Notes under the pieces: generated by a model
The model's input: only the letters and a program-made list of their open reading frames with translations
What the model was told of the DNA's origin: nothing
Databases searched by the model: none
From: Paenibacillus silagei
GTDB lineage: Bacteria > Bacillota > Bacilli > Paenibacillales > Paenibacillaceae
NCBI RefSeq assembly: GCF_017874735.1
Contig: NZ_JAGGLV010000007.1
Coordinates: 62,001-126,000, forward strand
Length of the DNA: 64,000 nucleotides
Reading direction: 5' to 3'
Position numbers and translations under genes: made by a program
Shown: piece after piece, positions 50,098 through 59,277 of the stretch
How the letters are laid out: every line of letters begins with the position of its first letter
How positions within the stretch are numbered: the first letter of the stretch is position 1

Positions 50098-50181
50098 AGC
50101 GAGAAATAGAAGGATAAGTTATCGTGTGAAACCTATGAATTCTTCTATTTGGACAGAGACCGCAGGAGGAAGGGACCCGTC

Positions 50182-51909
50182 ATGAAGCTCCGCCGCAAAA
50201 TCTTGTTCGCTATTATTCTTCTTGTATTCATTCCCGTGATTGTCATGGGGATTGTGACGTATGTGAATTATTCGAATGCTATGGAGAAGAAATCAAGTAA
50301 TTTCTACTGGATCTCCCTGCTGGAGACGGACCGCAAGCTGAAGTTCGCCCTCAGTGAGATTTCATCGATCACCAATTCAGCTATAACGCAGCCTGCGATC
50401 CAGCAGTCGCTGAAGCAGCAGAATTTCGTCCTCACCTATGACCGCAAGCAGGAAATCAACAACCTGCTGATTAACCATCCGATGATCACCTCGTTCAGCT
50501 TGTACGGGAAAGACCGGCTGCTGTACCAATACAATGCGCCGATGTCTTTTGCGGATATGCACAAGCAGGTCTGGTTCGGAGCCATGGAGGCTGCCGAAGG
50601 GCGTCCTGTCTGGTCCGGTCCCGGAGAGAACGGCTCGGCCAGCGGCGATAAGCCGGTGCTGGTCCATGCCAGAGTAATTAAGGACTATTATTCGCTGGAG
50701 GATATCGGCTATCTGGTTGTATATGTGAAGCCGGATCTGCTTGATCAGATTTTCTGGGAGGCTGCGACCCTGAAGAAAGGGGATATCCTGCTGGTCAACA
50801 AGCAGGGCAATATCGTCTTTAACAAGTCCGGGGAGCATATCGGGGAACGGACGGATTTTCCTTTTTTGCAGGAGAATTATAACCAGGAGCAGGACTATTA
50901 CATTGACAATTATCAAGGGGAGCGGTCACTGATCACTTTCCTGCCTTCACATAACGCGGACTGGTATCTGGCGGCCATTACGCCGATGAACCTGATCTCC
51001 TCTGAATCGGTCTCCATCCGCAATATTGCGATTATTCTCGGCATGGTGTCGCTGCTGTCGGCCTTCCTGTTCGACCGTTATTTCATCCGCAGGCTTGTCC
51101 GCAGCATTAACAGCGCCGTGAATGGCATGAAGCGGGTCAAGCAGGGGATCTTCACCCCGATTCCGGTACCGCTGCGGGCCAATGATGAGAGCGATTCCCT
51201 GATTGACGGCTTCAACCGGATGAGCTCGCAGATCAATGAGCTGATTGACCAGGTCCAGACCGAGCAGGGACGCAAAAAGGAAGCGGAGATGCAGGCGCTG
51301 ATGGCCCAGATCAACCCGCATTTCATCTATAATTCACTGGAATCGATCAACTCCATGGCAGTGTTGGCAGGCAACCGGGATATCAGCAAAATGGTCATCT
51401 CGCTCGGCCGGCTGCTGCGGATCAGCATCAGCCAGAATCAGGAGCTGATCCCGCTGCAGATGGAGTTCGAGCATGTCCGCCATTACCTGGATATCCAGAA
51501 GTTCCGGTTCGAGGACAAATTCTCCTATGAGCTGGACTTGCCGGAGCCGCTGAAATACGTGATGACCCAAAAGCTGATTGTTCAGCCGATTGTGGAGAAC
51601 GCTTTGTATCATGCCATTGAGCAGATGGAGGAGCACGGGACCATTACAGTCACCGCCCAGGAGAACGGCAAGGATATTATCATTATTGTGAAGGATAACG
51701 GGCCGGGCTTCGATCTTGAGGTGCTGATGAGCCAGTGGAACAAGGAGCGGAGCAATCCCAAGAAATACAGCGACAGCGGGGTTGGGCTGAAAAATGTGCA
51801 TGAGCGCTTGAACATCCGGTTCGGCAATCCCTATGGCATTCTGGTCTGCTCCTCACCGGGCTTCGGATCAGCCATCTGCATCCGGATTCCGAGGATACAG
51901 CCGTCATGA
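50182..51909 (+). CDS. YesM-type sensor histidine kinase
   Basis: A 575-residue kinase with a membrane helix at about 8-28, an extracytoplasmic sensor region of about 250 residues and a second helix (about 280-300). HAMP follows, then a His_kinase domain with AQINPHFIYNSLESI and a HATPase domain with N-box IVENALYHAIEQM. ATG 50182 has GGAAGG upstream. It heads a three-gene unit with an anchored binding protein and a YesN regulator, next to a sugar transporter. Presumed role: sensing the transporter's sugar. Confidence 0.93.
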   Translation: MKLRRKILFAIILLVFIPVIVMGIVTYVNYSNAMEKKSSNFYWISLLETDRKLKFALSEISSITNSAITQPAIQQSLKQQNFVLTYDRKQEINNLLINHPMITSFSLYGKDRLLYQYNAPMSFADMHKQVWFGAMEAAEGRPVWSGPGENGSASGDKPVLVHARVIKDYYSLEDIGYLVVYVKPDLLDQIFWEAATLKKGDILLVNKQGNIVFNKSGEHIGERTDFPFLQENYNQEQDYYIDNYQGERSLITFLPSHNADWYLAAITPMNLISSESVSIRNIAIILGMVSLLSAFLFDRYFIRRLVRSINSAVNGMKRVKQGIFTPIPVPLRANDESDSLIDGFNRMSSQINELIDQVQTEQGRKKEAEMQALMAQINPHFIYNSLESINSMAVLAGNRDISKMVISLGRLLRISISQNQELIPLQMEFEHVRHYLDIQKFRFEDKFSYELDLPEPLKYVMTQKLIVQPIVENALYHAIEQMEEHGTITVTAQENGKDIIIIVKDNGPGFDLEVLMSQWNKERSNPKKYSDSGVGLKNVHERLNIRFGNPYGILVCSSPGFGSAICIRIPRIQPS

Positions 51910-51923
51910 GAGGGAGAAGCCAA

Positions 51924-53291
51924 ATGAAAGATCAGCGACATGTGCTCCGATGGTTGACCAACTGGGGATGGATTCTCCTCTATATTGTGCTGATGTCCGG
52001 CGCCGTATGGTTCATTATGCAGGAGGACCGGGAGCAGATTGAGGATACTTCGCCCGAGAAGATCACACTGACCTTCCGGCATTTCTGGATCAAGGAGCAT
52101 GACCGGCCGCTGCTGGCGATCTTCGAGGAGGTTGTGCGCAGCTACCAGGAGAGCCATCCGAATGTGAAGGTGAACTTCGAGGGGCTGGACCAGAATATCC
52201 ACCGGGAGCAGAAGCTGAAGAGTGAGATGGTAACCGGCACACCGCCCGATATGTTCGTCCTGTTCGGCGGAGCGGAGATCGAGCCCTACGTGCGTTCAGC
52301 CCGGCTGATGGATCTGACCGATTTCACTGCCCAGAACGGTCTCAGCAACCAGTTCAAGGATCTGCATCTCTGGACGTTCAACAATCATATCTACGGACTG
52401 CCTATCGAGGGCAATGCGGAACCGCTCTATTACAATAAAAAAATCTTCACCAAGCTAGGCATTAATACTCCGGCTACGTTGGCCGAGCTGGATACGGTGA
52501 TGGCGAAGCTGAAGGCAGCGGGGTATATCCCGTTTGCGCTGGGGAACGAAGACCGCTGGCCTGCGGGGATATTCGCTCATTATCTGATGGACCGCTACGC
52601 CGGACCGGAGTTGATTCAGAAGCTGGTTACTGGCGAGGATATGTCGAGCTTCCAGAACAGCGGCTACCTGGAAGCGTTCCGGCATCTGAACAGATGGGTG
52701 AAGGCAGGCTATTTCAGTGAGAACTCTAATGATACCTCCACCGAGGGTGCGGTCCGTCTGTTCACTGAAGGCAGGGCAGCCATGTATCTGAACGGCAACT
52801 GGGATATCAATTTATTCTCGGGGGACAATGCCCCGGACGATTTTCAGAGCCGGGTTGGAGTCATTCCCTTCCCCGCGCGGGAGGCCGGCACAGAGCCGTC
52901 TATCGCCGGAGGGTATACGATTGGCATCGGGCTGTCTTCGAGCCTCACCGGAGCGAAGCGGACAGCGGCACTTGAATTGATGAAGGGCTTCTATACGAAA
53001 GAGATTCAGACGCGGATTGTCTATGAGGGTCTCCGAATTCCGTCGATGCGGATTGCATTTGACCCGGAGAAGACCGGACCGGTCTTTGCCCAGGTGATGG
53101 ATATGATGGAGGAGAATGAGCAGAGCTTCGTCCCGTATGACAATCTGTTATCGCCTGAAGTGAAGAAGACCTTCCTCAGTGTCATCGAGGAGATGATTGA
53201 CGGAGGGCTGCAGGCGGAGCAGGCCTTGCAGCAGCTGCAGGATGCGTCCAAGCAGTATTGGAATCTGATCCGGAGTTCTTCGGGTCAATAA
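51924..53291 (+). CDS. Membrane-anchored solute-binding protein within the YesM-YesN operon
   Basis: A 455-residue SBP_bac_1-fold protein (ITLTFRHFWIKEHDRPLLAI; FTEGRAAMYLNGNWDINLF). Instead of a lipobox signal peptide it has a single N-terminal hydrophobic segment (about 14-33) without cysteine, so it should remain membrane-anchored. I start at ATG 51924 with GGGAG 7 nt upstream; ATG 51906 overlaps the kinase stop. Lying between the kinase and the regulator, it is probably an accessory sensor rather than a transporter component. This parallels the anchored protein at 1836, though from a different binding-protein fold. Confidence 0.85.
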   Translation: MKDQRHVLRWLTNWGWILLYIVLMSGAVWFIMQEDREQIEDTSPEKITLTFRHFWIKEHDRPLLAIFEEVVRSYQESHPNVKVNFEGLDQNIHREQKLKSEMVTGTPPDMFVLFGGAEIEPYVRSARLMDLTDFTAQNGLSNQFKDLHLWTFNNHIYGLPIEGNAEPLYYNKKIFTKLGINTPATLAELDTVMAKLKAAGYIPFALGNEDRWPAGIFAHYLMDRYAGPELIQKLVTGEDMSSFQNSGYLEAFRHLNRWVKAGYFSENSNDTSTEGAVRLFTEGRAAMYLNGNWDINLFSGDNAPDDFQSRVGVIPFPAREAGTEPSIAGGYTIGIGLSSSLTGAKRTAALELMKGFYTKEIQTRIVYEGLRIPSMRIAFDPEKTGPVFAQVMDMMEENEQSFVPYDNLLSPEVKKTFLSVIEEMIDGGLQAEQALQQLQDASKQYWNLIRSSSGQ

Positions 53292-53308
53292 GCCTGGGGG
53301 TGTAAGTG

Positions 53309-54904
53309 ATGAAGGAGCAGCAGGAGAAATATAAGGTACTGCTCGTAGATGATGAGCCGATTATACTGCGCAGCCTGAAGGTTGCGATTCCATGGGATGA
53401 GCTGGGCCTGAGCATTGTGGGGGAAGCGAAGAACGGGGAGGCCGCCTTGCAGCAGATTCAGCAGACCGCACCACACATCATTATCAGCGACATCCGCATG
53501 CCGGTGATTGACGGGATCACGCTCATGAAGGAGGTTCTGCCGCGCAGCGCCAAGCTGATCTTCATTTTCATCAGCGGCTACGGGGAATTCGAATATGCCA
53601 GGGAGGCCCTGCGGCTGGGGGCCTTTGATTATTTGCTGAAGCCGATTGACCATGACGAGCTGGTGGAGATGCTTAAGCGGGCCAGGGAGCGCCTGGACCG
53701 CCAGAAGGAGAACGAGCAGCTAATGCTCTCGGTGCAGACCCTGTCGCTGCTGGCCCGCGAGCGCATGCTGGCCGAATTCACGCTGGGCAATCCGCGGCCG
53801 CTGCAGCACCTTGCGTGGCTGGAGAACAGCGAGCTGGAGGGAGAATACTTCATGGCCGTGGTCCGTCTGGACGACTACGCGGCCTTGACGGCGCAATGGA
53901 GCGCCGAGGAGAAGCGTCTGTGGCTGTTTGCCGTGCGCAATATCCTGGAGGAGTGGTCGCTTACGAACGGGGCATTGTCTATCTTCCCGTTCTATAACGG
54001 AGAATGGATTCTGCTCTTCCCGGCCAGCCTGAATGATGGTAAGCGGGAGCTCGGGGAGCAGCTTATAGCCGGAATCAAGCGTTACTCCAAGCTGAACTGC
54101 TCTGTCGGCATCAGCAGAAGCACCAGCGGGATTGATCAGCTTAGCACGGTATACCCGTTAGCCTCCCAGGCGCTGTACCAGCGCTTCTATTCCGGTCAGG
54201 CCGGTGTCTTCCTGGAAGAGGAGACAGCAGCGGCAGGCAACCGCGAGGTGCAGTATCCGAAGGAGCTGGAGTTGTCGCTGATTGAGAGCATCCGTACTCT
54301 GAATATGGAGCGGATGCTGACTCTTTTTGACGAGATGTCCGTATTCATTGAAGCCCAGAGCTTGCCCCAGCCGCTGGCGGAGCGCCTGATGATTGAGATG
54401 AGTGTGGTGCTATACCGGCAATTCGAACATCTGAATACGCATAATGACTGGTCCATTGAAGGGCTGTTCAGCAAGCTGAACGGTCTGGGTACGTTGCCGG
54501 ACATGATGAATGTCCTGAAGACCACCTTCCGCGACTGGCTGGAGCAGAGTCATAAGACCGCAGCCCGGGAGGACGGACGGAGTATCATTGAGAAGGTCCA
54601 GCGGTACATTGAATCCAATTACCATAAGGATCTCAGCATCGAGGAGGTATCCGAGGTGGCCGATCTCAGCATCAGCCATTTCTGCACCCTGTTCAAGCAA
54701 ATCTCCGGCTACACGTTCCTCGAATTCGTCACCCACTGCCGGATGGAGAACGCCAAATACATTCTGCGCAGCAGCAATGTGAAAGTGTATCAGGTCGCAC
54801 CGCTGGTCGGCTATCAGGACCCGAGATACTTCACCCAGGTATTCAAAAAAGCGACCGGCAAGACGCCCACAGAGTACCGTGAGGAGCATGTGAAGCAGGC
54901 TTAG
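53309..54904 (+). CDS. YesN-type response regulator (REC plus AraC HTH)
   Basis: A 531-residue regulator: receiver with LLVDDEPI and phospho-acceptor Asp in IIISDIRMPVIDG, conserved LKPIDH lysine, a long middle region of about 280 residues, and a C-terminal AraC HTH (SIEEVSEVADLSISHFCTLF; GYQDPRYFTQVFKK). ATG 53309 has GGGGG 8 nt upstream. It probably activates the transporter operon at 46720 in response to the kinase. Confidence 0.93.
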   Translation: MKEQQEKYKVLLVDDEPIILRSLKVAIPWDELGLSIVGEAKNGEAALQQIQQTAPHIIISDIRMPVIDGITLMKEVLPRSAKLIFIFISGYGEFEYAREALRLGAFDYLLKPIDHDELVEMLKRARERLDRQKENEQLMLSVQTLSLLARERMLAEFTLGNPRPLQHLAWLENSELEGEYFMAVVRLDDYAALTAQWSAEEKRLWLFAVRNILEEWSLTNGALSIFPFYNGEWILLFPASLNDGKRELGEQLIAGIKRYSKLNCSVGISRSTSGIDQLSTVYPLASQALYQRFYSGQAGVFLEEETAAAGNREVQYPKELELSLIESIRTLNMERMLTLFDEMSVFIEAQSLPQPLAERLMIEMSVVLYRQFEHLNTHNDWSIEGLFSKLNGLGTLPDMMNVLKTTFRDWLEQSHKTAAREDGRSIIEKVQRYIESNYHKDLSIEEVSEVADLSISHFCTLFKQISGYTFLEFVTHCRMENAKYILRSSNVKVYQVAPLVGYQDPRYFTQVFKKATGKTPTEYREEHVKQA

Positions 54905-54956
54905 CCCGGGCGAGTAATATGCAATTGAATAGGACGGAACCTTGAAAAAGAAACAA

Positions 54957-55018
54957 AAAAAATCGCTCGTTTTGGTAAATGGAGGTACCACCCAACCATC
55001 GCCAAAGGAGCGATTTCT
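54957..55018. terminator. Terminator hairpin after the YesN gene
   Basis: AAATCGCTC pairs with GAGCGATTT around a 38-nt loop. TTTCTTT follows on plus and eight Ts on minus. Confidence 0.55.
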
Positions 55019-55100
55019 TTGTACATTCAATATACCACGGATTAAATTTGTCTTCCAAATGGATCTTGAGGAGGATATTCCAGCCCCCCTGAGAGTCACC
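55019..55100 (+). pseudogene. Remnant of an IS1182-family transposase N-terminus
   Basis: Read from TTG 55019 the frame gives LYIQYTTD, a TAA where Q is expected, then ICLP. After one extra base (55058) the +1 frame continues MDLEEDIPA. Together this is the usual opening of IS1182-type transposases (YIQYTTDQxCLPMDLEEDIPA). A stop, a frameshift and loss of everything downstream show it is dead. The downstream DNA to 55200 no longer matches. Confidence 0.65.
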
Positions 55101-55210
55101 CACCTGAACGCCATCCTGCCTGACTACCAACCGCCTACCAAAATATCGACCATCCGCCAGTTCTCCGACTCGCTATGCACCTAGTTATTTTTACGCCATC
55201 AATCCAGCCT

Positions 55211-55394
55211 TAACGGACCTGAAAGACGTTATTTCCAGGAAAACGCCACCTTGTGCGGTTTGACGGACTGAGGAGACCTTATCGTCTCTTTACGAGAGGT
55301 TTAAAAGCGGCAATTCCAAGAATAAGCTCCATGAGGTCCGTTACTTTACTCAAGGGGTGACTTTCATCATGCATAAGCGCACCTCAGTCCGTTA
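55211..55394. repeat. Four 22-nt TAACGGAC...TTAT repeat units in an inverted arrangement
   Basis: Units at 55211-55232 and 55261-55282 (plus) and 55322-55343 and 55373-55394 (minus) share T-A/G-ACGGAC at one end and TTAT at the other, with partly conserved middles. Starts are 50 nt apart in the plus pair and 51 nt in the minus pair, so the whole forms a large imperfect palindrome. Spacers within each pair share GAAA...CACC...TTG, so the true unit may be about 50 nt. Confidence 0.7.
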
Positions 55395-55457
55395 CACCGG
55401 GCCAAACGCCTCTTATGAACCATCCCGTCATAACCATCAATCCTCATTTGTTTTTTA

Positions 55458-55541
55458 TAGATAAAATAAAACTTATCTATTTATAACTAGACAAAATAAA
55501 TAAAAGTCTATATATTAATATACAGATTAGATGTTTATCTA
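55458..55541. promoter_or_regulatory. Operator-rich promoter region of the MFS gene
   Basis: Three dyads with TAGA...TCTA arms are seen: TAGATAA-N8-TTATCTA (55458-55479), TAGAC-N13-GTCTA (55488-55510) and TAGAT-GTTT-ATCTA (55528-55541). The TATATATTAATATAC stretch between them is a likely -10 region. A TetR- or MarR-type repressor would fit, but none is adjacent. Confidence 0.55.
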
Positions 55542-55575
55542 TTTAGAATATATTCAAATGATGGAGGATGTTAAC

Positions 55576-56787
55576 GTGTTAAGTAACAAGTATGTACGGA
55601 CGATTATGCTGTCAAATGTGCTATTGCAGCTCGGAGTGTGGGTGCGGAATTTTGCGATTCTGCTGTATGTGACGGAGATTACGCACAATGATCCTTATTA
55701 TGTCTCGCTTATTTCAGTGGCTGAATACGGCCCGCTGTTTCTGTTCGCCATCATCGGGGGAACCTTCGCAGACCGCTGGCGGCCCAAACGGACCATGATC
55801 GTAAGTGATCTGCTGTCCGCTTGCTCAGTCTTTGCTGTGTTGCTGGTGGTGCTGTCGGGCTCATGGAGGGCCTTACTGTTCGCAACGCTGGTATCTGCCA
55901 TCCTGTCCCAGTTCTCACAGCCTTCGGCGATGAAGCTGCTTAAGCAGCATGTGCCTGAAGAGCAGCTGCAGAGTGTAATGGCCATGTTTCAGTCGCTTAC
56001 AGCCTTCTTCATGGTCATTGGTCCGGTGATCGGCACATTCATCTATAGTCATTACGGCATTGAGGCCTCACTTGCTGTGATGGGCGGGATGTTCATCGGC
56101 TCGGCGCTCATTCTGGTCAAGCTGCCCGCTGACCGGATGGAGGAGACCGGACAGGCCCGCAGTGGGTTCCTGGCAGAGATGATATCCGGACTGAATTATG
56201 TGCGTGCAAGCCGGGTACTGAAGAACCTTGGAGTAACCTTTGCCTTCGCCGGGCTTGCCGCCGGACTGGTTCAGCCGCTGGGTGTCTTCATCATTATGGA
56301 GAATCTGGGCAGAGACAAAGGCTTCCTGCAGTGGGTGATGATGGCGAATGGAGCGGCGATGCTGCTGGGTGGAATGTTTATTATGAGTAAAGGCAAAACT
56401 ATGAAGCCGCAGACAATGTTATCCCTAGGCCTGCTGATCAGTGCGGCAGGAACGGTAGGGGTAGGCTGGTCGCATCACACAGCGCTCACGCTGGTGCTCC
56501 AGACGGTTAGCGGATTCTTTTACCCTTGTATTCATATCGGTATCAATACCCTGCTGCTCCGTCACACAGAGACTGCTTATATGGGCAGGGTGGGCGGCAT
56601 TATGGGGCCGATGTTCATGGGCTTTATGGTGATCGGAATGTCTGTAGCCGGCTATGCAAAAGGCACGCTCTCCCTATCCGCAGTCTTCACTGGGAGCGGC
56701 ATACTGTTCCTGATTGCGGTGCTGATTCTGCTGCCGCTGCTCAGAACGAAGGAGGCAGGCAGACAAGCACTCCAGAGCCGACTATGA
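55576..56787 (+). CDS. MFS transporter, macrolide-efflux-like (MFS_3)
   Basis: A 403-residue major-facilitator protein with about 12 helices and motif A-like GGTFADRWRPKRTMI after helix 2, similar to the Mef/YfiS-type exporters. GTG 55576 has GGAGG 8 nt upstream; the earlier in-frame ATGs overlap operator DNA. The promoter contains several dyads, so expression is probably inducible. Its end carries the first palindrome of the des promoter. Substrate unknown. Confidence 0.87.
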   Translation: MLSNKYVRTIMLSNVLLQLGVWVRNFAILLYVTEITHNDPYYVSLISVAEYGPLFLFAIIGGTFADRWRPKRTMIVSDLLSACSVFAVLLVVLSGSWRALLFATLVSAILSQFSQPSAMKLLKQHVPEEQLQSVMAMFQSLTAFFMVIGPVIGTFIYSHYGIEASLAVMGGMFIGSALILVKLPADRMEETGQARSGFLAEMISGLNYVRASRVLKNLGVTFAFAGLAAGLVQPLGVFIIMENLGRDKGFLQWVMMANGAAMLLGGMFIMSKGKTMKPQTMLSLGLLISAAGTVGVGWSHHTALTLVLQTVSGFFYPCIHIGINTLLLRHTETAYMGRVGGIMGPMFMGFMVIGMSVAGYAKGTLSLSAVFTGSGILFLIAVLILLPLLRTKEAGRQALQSRL

Positions 56788-56850
56788 CATTTGTCATACA
56801 TCAGAGTTGATATTTATGACTTACGGGCATGACACTTCTTTCTTTATACT
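56783..56850 (+). promoter_or_regulatory. DesR-type activation sites and promoter of des
   Basis: TATGAC-ATTT-GTCATA (56783-56798) is a perfect palindrome, followed by further TATGAC (56815-56820) and CATGAC (56828-56833) half-sites. TATACT (56845-56850) is a good -10 without a matching -35. Repeated half-sites upstream of a -35-less promoter fit activation by phosphorylated DesR, encoded two genes downstream. Confidence 0.6.
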
Positions 56851-56903
56851 GGAAATATAAGAAGTATCCTTCAATGGATGCATCCGAGGAGGAACCGATC
56901 CCG

Positions 56904-57971
56904 ATGACCAACAACCAGATACCCCAGCTCTCTACATTGAAGAAAAGCGTAGCCCCTTACGAGAAAACAGACCTCAACACGAGCATAAAACAGCTCATTA
57001 ATACGCTTGGGCCCCTGGTGCTATTATGGACCGCCGCTTACTTAAGCTTATCCGTGTCCTACTGGCTGACGCTGCTGTTCGCTATTCCGGCTGCCGGCTT
57101 TGTCATCCGCACCTTTATTATTTTTCATGACTGCTGTCATGGGTCGTTCTTCAAGAACCGCAAGGCCAATGATATTGTCGGCACCATCACCGGTGTGCTT
57201 ACCCTGGTCCCTTACCGCCAGTGGAAGCACAGTCATTCGATTCATCACGCCGGAAGCAGCAATCTCGACAAAAGAGGCATCGGGGATATCTGGATCATGA
57301 CGGTGGATGAATATGTGGCTGCCAAGCCGCTCCAGCGGCTCTATTACCGGATCTACCGTAACCCGCTGGTAATGTTCGTCATCGGACCGATTGCCGTATT
57401 CCTCATCCAGTACCGGTTCAATGCCAAAGGGGCAAGACGCAAGGAACGGATGAATACGTACCTGACCAATGTATCTATTGTGGGTCTATATACTGGAATC
57501 ATTCTGCTCATAGGCTGGCAGGCGTTCCTGCTGGTACAGCTGCCGATTGTGTTCGTATCCGGCTTCCTCGGCATCTGGCTGTTCTATGTACAGCACCAGT
57601 TCGAACATACTTACTTCGAGCATGATGAAGAGTGGAGTTACGTGAACGCCGCTGTAGAAGGAAGCTCTTACTATAAGCTGCCGAAGCTGCTACAATGGAT
57701 TACCGGCAATATCGGATTTCACCATGTGCATCACTTGAGTCCGAAGGTGCCGAATTATAATCTGGAATTGGCTCACAATGCCAGCCCGCCTTTGCAAAAG
57801 GCAACCACCATTACACTCAGCACCAGTCTCGAAGCGCTGAAATACCGTCTTTGGGATGAAGAGCATAAGGTCTTCCTCAGCTTCAAGCAGTTGAAGCAGC
57901 GGTTGCGGAAGAGTGAGCCTGCCGTGAAAGAGGGGCTGAAGGTAATCAAACCGGGGTTCCAGAGCGAATAA
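56904..57971 (+). CDS. des: Membrane fatty acid desaturase
   Basis: A 355-residue integral membrane acyl-lipid desaturase with the three histidine boxes FHDCCHG, HSHSIHHAG and FHHVHHLSP, and four to six helices. It introduces double bonds into existing phospholipid acyl chains at low temperature. ATG 56904 has GGAGG about 11 nt upstream; the length matches Bacillus subtilis Des (352). It is followed by desK and desR, the thermosensor pair that controls it. Confidence 0.94.
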   Translation: MTNNQIPQLSTLKKSVAPYEKTDLNTSIKQLINTLGPLVLLWTAAYLSLSVSYWLTLLFAIPAAGFVIRTFIIFHDCCHGSFFKNRKANDIVGTITGVLTLVPYRQWKHSHSIHHAGSSNLDKRGIGDIWIMTVDEYVAAKPLQRLYYRIYRNPLVMFVIGPIAVFLIQYRFNAKGARRKERMNTYLTNVSIVGLYTGIILLIGWQAFLLVQLPIVFVSGFLGIWLFYVQHQFEHTYFEHDEEWSYVNAAVEGSSYYKLPKLLQWITGNIGFHHVHHLSPKVPNYNLELAHNASPPLQKATTITLSTSLEALKYRLWDEEHKVFLSFKQLKQRLRKSEPAVKEGLKVIKPGFQSE

Positions 57972-58137
57972 TAGCGATAACATGATAACATGCAGAAAGA
58001 CAGATCCGGGGAGCAGGATGCCGGGTCTGGTCTTTCTTTTTAGAATACACACAGGTTGTTTGGAAGGAAGTTGCCGGTCGGAGGCTGGTTTATGTTAAAA
58101 TGGGGGTATAAACTTGCTGGCAAAAAGGATGGCTAAC

Positions 58138-59277
58138 ATGCAGAAGTGGCATCATATTTTTCATAAAAGTACGGGACTAAGCCCTTATGTATGGGTTGTT
58201 TTTTACATTCTTCCGTTCTATTTCATCTTCCGATCCTCCTCGGCGGACCGCTGGGTGTATGGCATCCTGATGATTATGGTCTTCTTCGCGTGCTACGTGC
58301 TGTCGTTTAAGTCCAGGGGCTGGGTGGTCTATTTCTGGACCAGTGTGCAGATGATAGTTTCTGTTACGATGACGCTGCTGTTCGGGTACATGTACTTTGC
58401 GCTGTTTCTGGCTTTTTTTATCGGGAATATTCAGAAAAGAGCGGCCTTCTTCACCCTCTATCCGATCCATCTGCTGACGACGATTGTAGCCATTAACTAT
58501 GAGCTGATTATGCGCAATCCCGTATTCCTCTCGCAGCTGCCGTTCGTGCTGGTCAGTATCATTGCCGTGGTGCTGCTTCCGGTCACAACCTATAACCGCA
58601 ACAGGCAGGATAAGCTGGAGGAACAGCTGGAGGATGCCAACAAACGGATCTCCGAGCTGGGCATTATGGAAGAGCGTCAGCGGATCTCCCGGGATCTGCA
58701 TGATACGCTGGGACAACGCCTGTCACTGATCGGACTCAAGAGTGACCTGGCCGGCAAGCTGATCACCAAGAATCCGGAACAGGCCATGATCGAAATTAAC
58801 GATGTCCGTGTAACCGCCCGCAGCGCGCTTAAGGAAGTCCGGGAGATGATCACACAGATGCGGGGCATCCGGGTTGAAGATGAGCTGGTGCGCATCCGGC
58901 AATTCCTCCAGGCGGCGGAGATCGGTTATATACTGGAGGGTGATCCCGTTCTGACCAATACCTCGCTGATTACCGAGAATGTGCTGAGCATGTGCATGAA
59001 GGAGGCGGTAACCAACGTGGTGAAGCATAGCGGCGCCTCGCTGTGCCGGATACAGATTGAATCTTCACGGACCGATCTGGTTATCAAGGTGAAGGACAAC
59101 GGCGGAGGGATTGAGGGGACCAAGCTGTATCATAAGGGGCATGGCCTGCAGGGAATGCGGGAGCGGCTTGAGTTCGTGAACGGTTCGATGGAAGTGATCC
59201 AGGATGAAGGAACTACACTAGTGATTAAGGTGCCGAATGCATCGCAGCAGCCGGACATGGAGGTGAACGCGCAATGA
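58138..59277 (+). CDS. desK: Thermosensor histidine kinase DesK
   Basis: A 379-residue kinase with five to six N-terminal membrane helices, a coiled-coil linker (KLEEQLEDANKRISELGIME) and a HisKA_3 domain. Phospho-acceptor His188 in RDLHDTLGQRL has the same number as in B. subtilis DesK when ATG 58138 is used. HATPase has CMKEAVTNVVKHSG. ATG 58138 has AAGGA 9 nt upstream; TTG 58114 would add eight residues. DesK senses membrane thickness and fluidity and phosphorylates DesR. Confidence 0.94.
   Translation: MQKWHHIFHKSTGLSPYVWVVFYILPFYFIFRSSSADRWVYGILMIMVFFACYVLSFKSRGWVVYFWTSVQMIVSVTMTLLFGYMYFALFLAFFIGNIQKRAAFFTLYPIHLLTTIVAINYELIMRNPVFLSQLPFVLVSIIAVVLLPVTTYNRNRQDKLEEQLEDANKRISELGIMEERQRISRDLHDTLGQRLSLIGLKSDLAGKLITKNPEQAMIEINDVRVTARSALKEVREMITQMRGIRVEDELVRIRQFLQAAEIGYILEGDPVLTNTSLITENVLSMCMKEAVTNVVKHSGASLCRIQIESSRTDLVIKVKDNGGGIEGTKLYHKGHGLQGMRERLEFVNGSMEVIQDEGTTLVIKVPNASQQPDMEVNAQ

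Larger units (their letters stand above)
54905..55575. other. 671-nt intergenic region with IS remnant, repeats and a promoter
   Basis: This gap holds a hairpin (54957-55018), a decayed transposase start (55019-55100), four 22-nt repeat units (55211-55394) and an A+T-rich promoter with three dyads (55458-55541). No intact gene is visible. The composition changes abruptly from the G+C-richer regulator gene to A+T-rich DNA after 55440. Confidence 0.7.

Noticed and set aside
54957..55018. T-box-like GGGTGGTACC sequence with terminator on the minus strand
   Set aside because: The terminator arms enclose the motif instead of following it, the motif lacks the CCGCG part, and no downstream gene exists on that strand. 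It is better read as an ordinary hairpin beside an IS fossil.
54942..55184. 80-codon plus-strand frame after the YesN gene
   Set aside because: The frame crosses the terminator hairpin and only by chance joins the frameshifted transposase fragment. It has no ribosome site.
55211..55394. CRISPR-like array
   Set aside because: Units are only 22 nt with variable centres, orientation switches in the middle, and no cas genes are near.
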